Positions 11,463 through 11,506 of a DNA stretch of 11,506 bases are shown here, in pieces; within the stretch, counting starts at the first letter, position 1, and each line of letters starts with the position of its first letter. A model generated the notes under the pieces. It saw only the letters and a program-made list of their open reading frames with translations. It did not search any database and was not told the origin of the DNA. This DNA comes from Baffinella frigidus (lineage: Eukaryota; Cryptophyceae; Cryptomonadales; Baffinellaceae), in NCBI GenBank assembly GCA_026770585.1, contig MU647218.1, forward strand, positions 30,157-41,662, written 5' to 3'. Made by a program: the position numbers and the translations under genes.

Positions 11463-11506
11463 GACCTCCTGGAGTCAGACGCCCAGATGATCACTCGAGG
11501 CTGGAA
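11463..11506 (+). pseudogene. exon 13 end copy 2, cut by the window edge
   Basis: The copy reads DLLESDAQM in frame and then departs (ITRGW). The window ends, so I cannot tell whether this is a further truncated copy or the true next exon with a different continuation. Confidence 0.6.

Noticed and set aside
1-11506. tRNA, rRNA or bacterial operon content
   Set aside because: I saw no cloverleaf with tRNA consensus boxes, no rRNA core sequence, and no ribosome-binding sites or adjacent long frames. The coding signal is split into short exons.

Overview
The window is eukaryotic nuclear DNA. It holds the middle-to-late part of one large, intron-rich gene on the + strand and no second gene that I can support. 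Thirteen short exons (45 to 219 nt), bounded by GT and AG, join without a stop into about 408 residues. The joined protein matches, in order, the conserved core I recall from the very large fungal and protist proteins that carry Pfam DUF3638 and DUF3645, often annotated as ubiquitinyl hydrolase. Key blocks are KISASGQELGGDMLF, GFSGTPSELLP, ALIDTGALIT, FLDESDRKMIL, RFAFYDQVHTTGMDI, LTLGKDMTFRDYAQGAYRMRG and IELLIIPE. I read these as the second lobe of an SF2-helicase-like ATPase: motif III-like SGTP, motif V-like TTGMDI, motif VI-like Q..YRMRG. Only about 11% of the window is coding.

Layout: exon 1 with decayed copies (200-1322); composite repeats (1323-1650); exon 2 cluster (1730-2586), with a perfect 40-bp palindrome at 2328-2367; minisatellite and exon 3 cluster (2884-3770); exon 4 (3887-3964); intron 4 with a MITE-like element, a TC tract and two broken exon 5 copies; exons 5 to 7 (4806-5681) among telomere-like heptamers; exon 8 and its copies (5893-6821); exon 9 (7150-7242); intron 9 with a second copy of the MITE-like element and five 5' fragments of exon 10; exon 10 (8492-8554), followed by four copies of its 3' end; exon 11 (9755-9973); exon 12 (10361-10456); and exon 13 (from 11032), preceded by three copies of its start and followed by two copies of its end.

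The most notable structure is the exon-edge duplication. Nearly every exon has truncated extra copies beside it. Copies upstream keep the acceptor and the exon start; copies downstream keep the exon end and the donor. Tandem duplication with one breakpoint in the exon and one in the intron would give exactly this polarity. Much of the rest of introns 4 to 8 and 10 is degenerate heptamer DNA (CCCTAAA, CCCGAAA, CACTAAA, CCATAAA and others), each intron favouring its own variant.

The plant-type heptamer, GT-AG splicing and GC-rich exons suggest an alga or other protist. A prasinophyte or chromerid-like alga is only a guess. No promoter, start codon, final stop or RNA gene was recognised, and the gene runs off at least one edge of the window.
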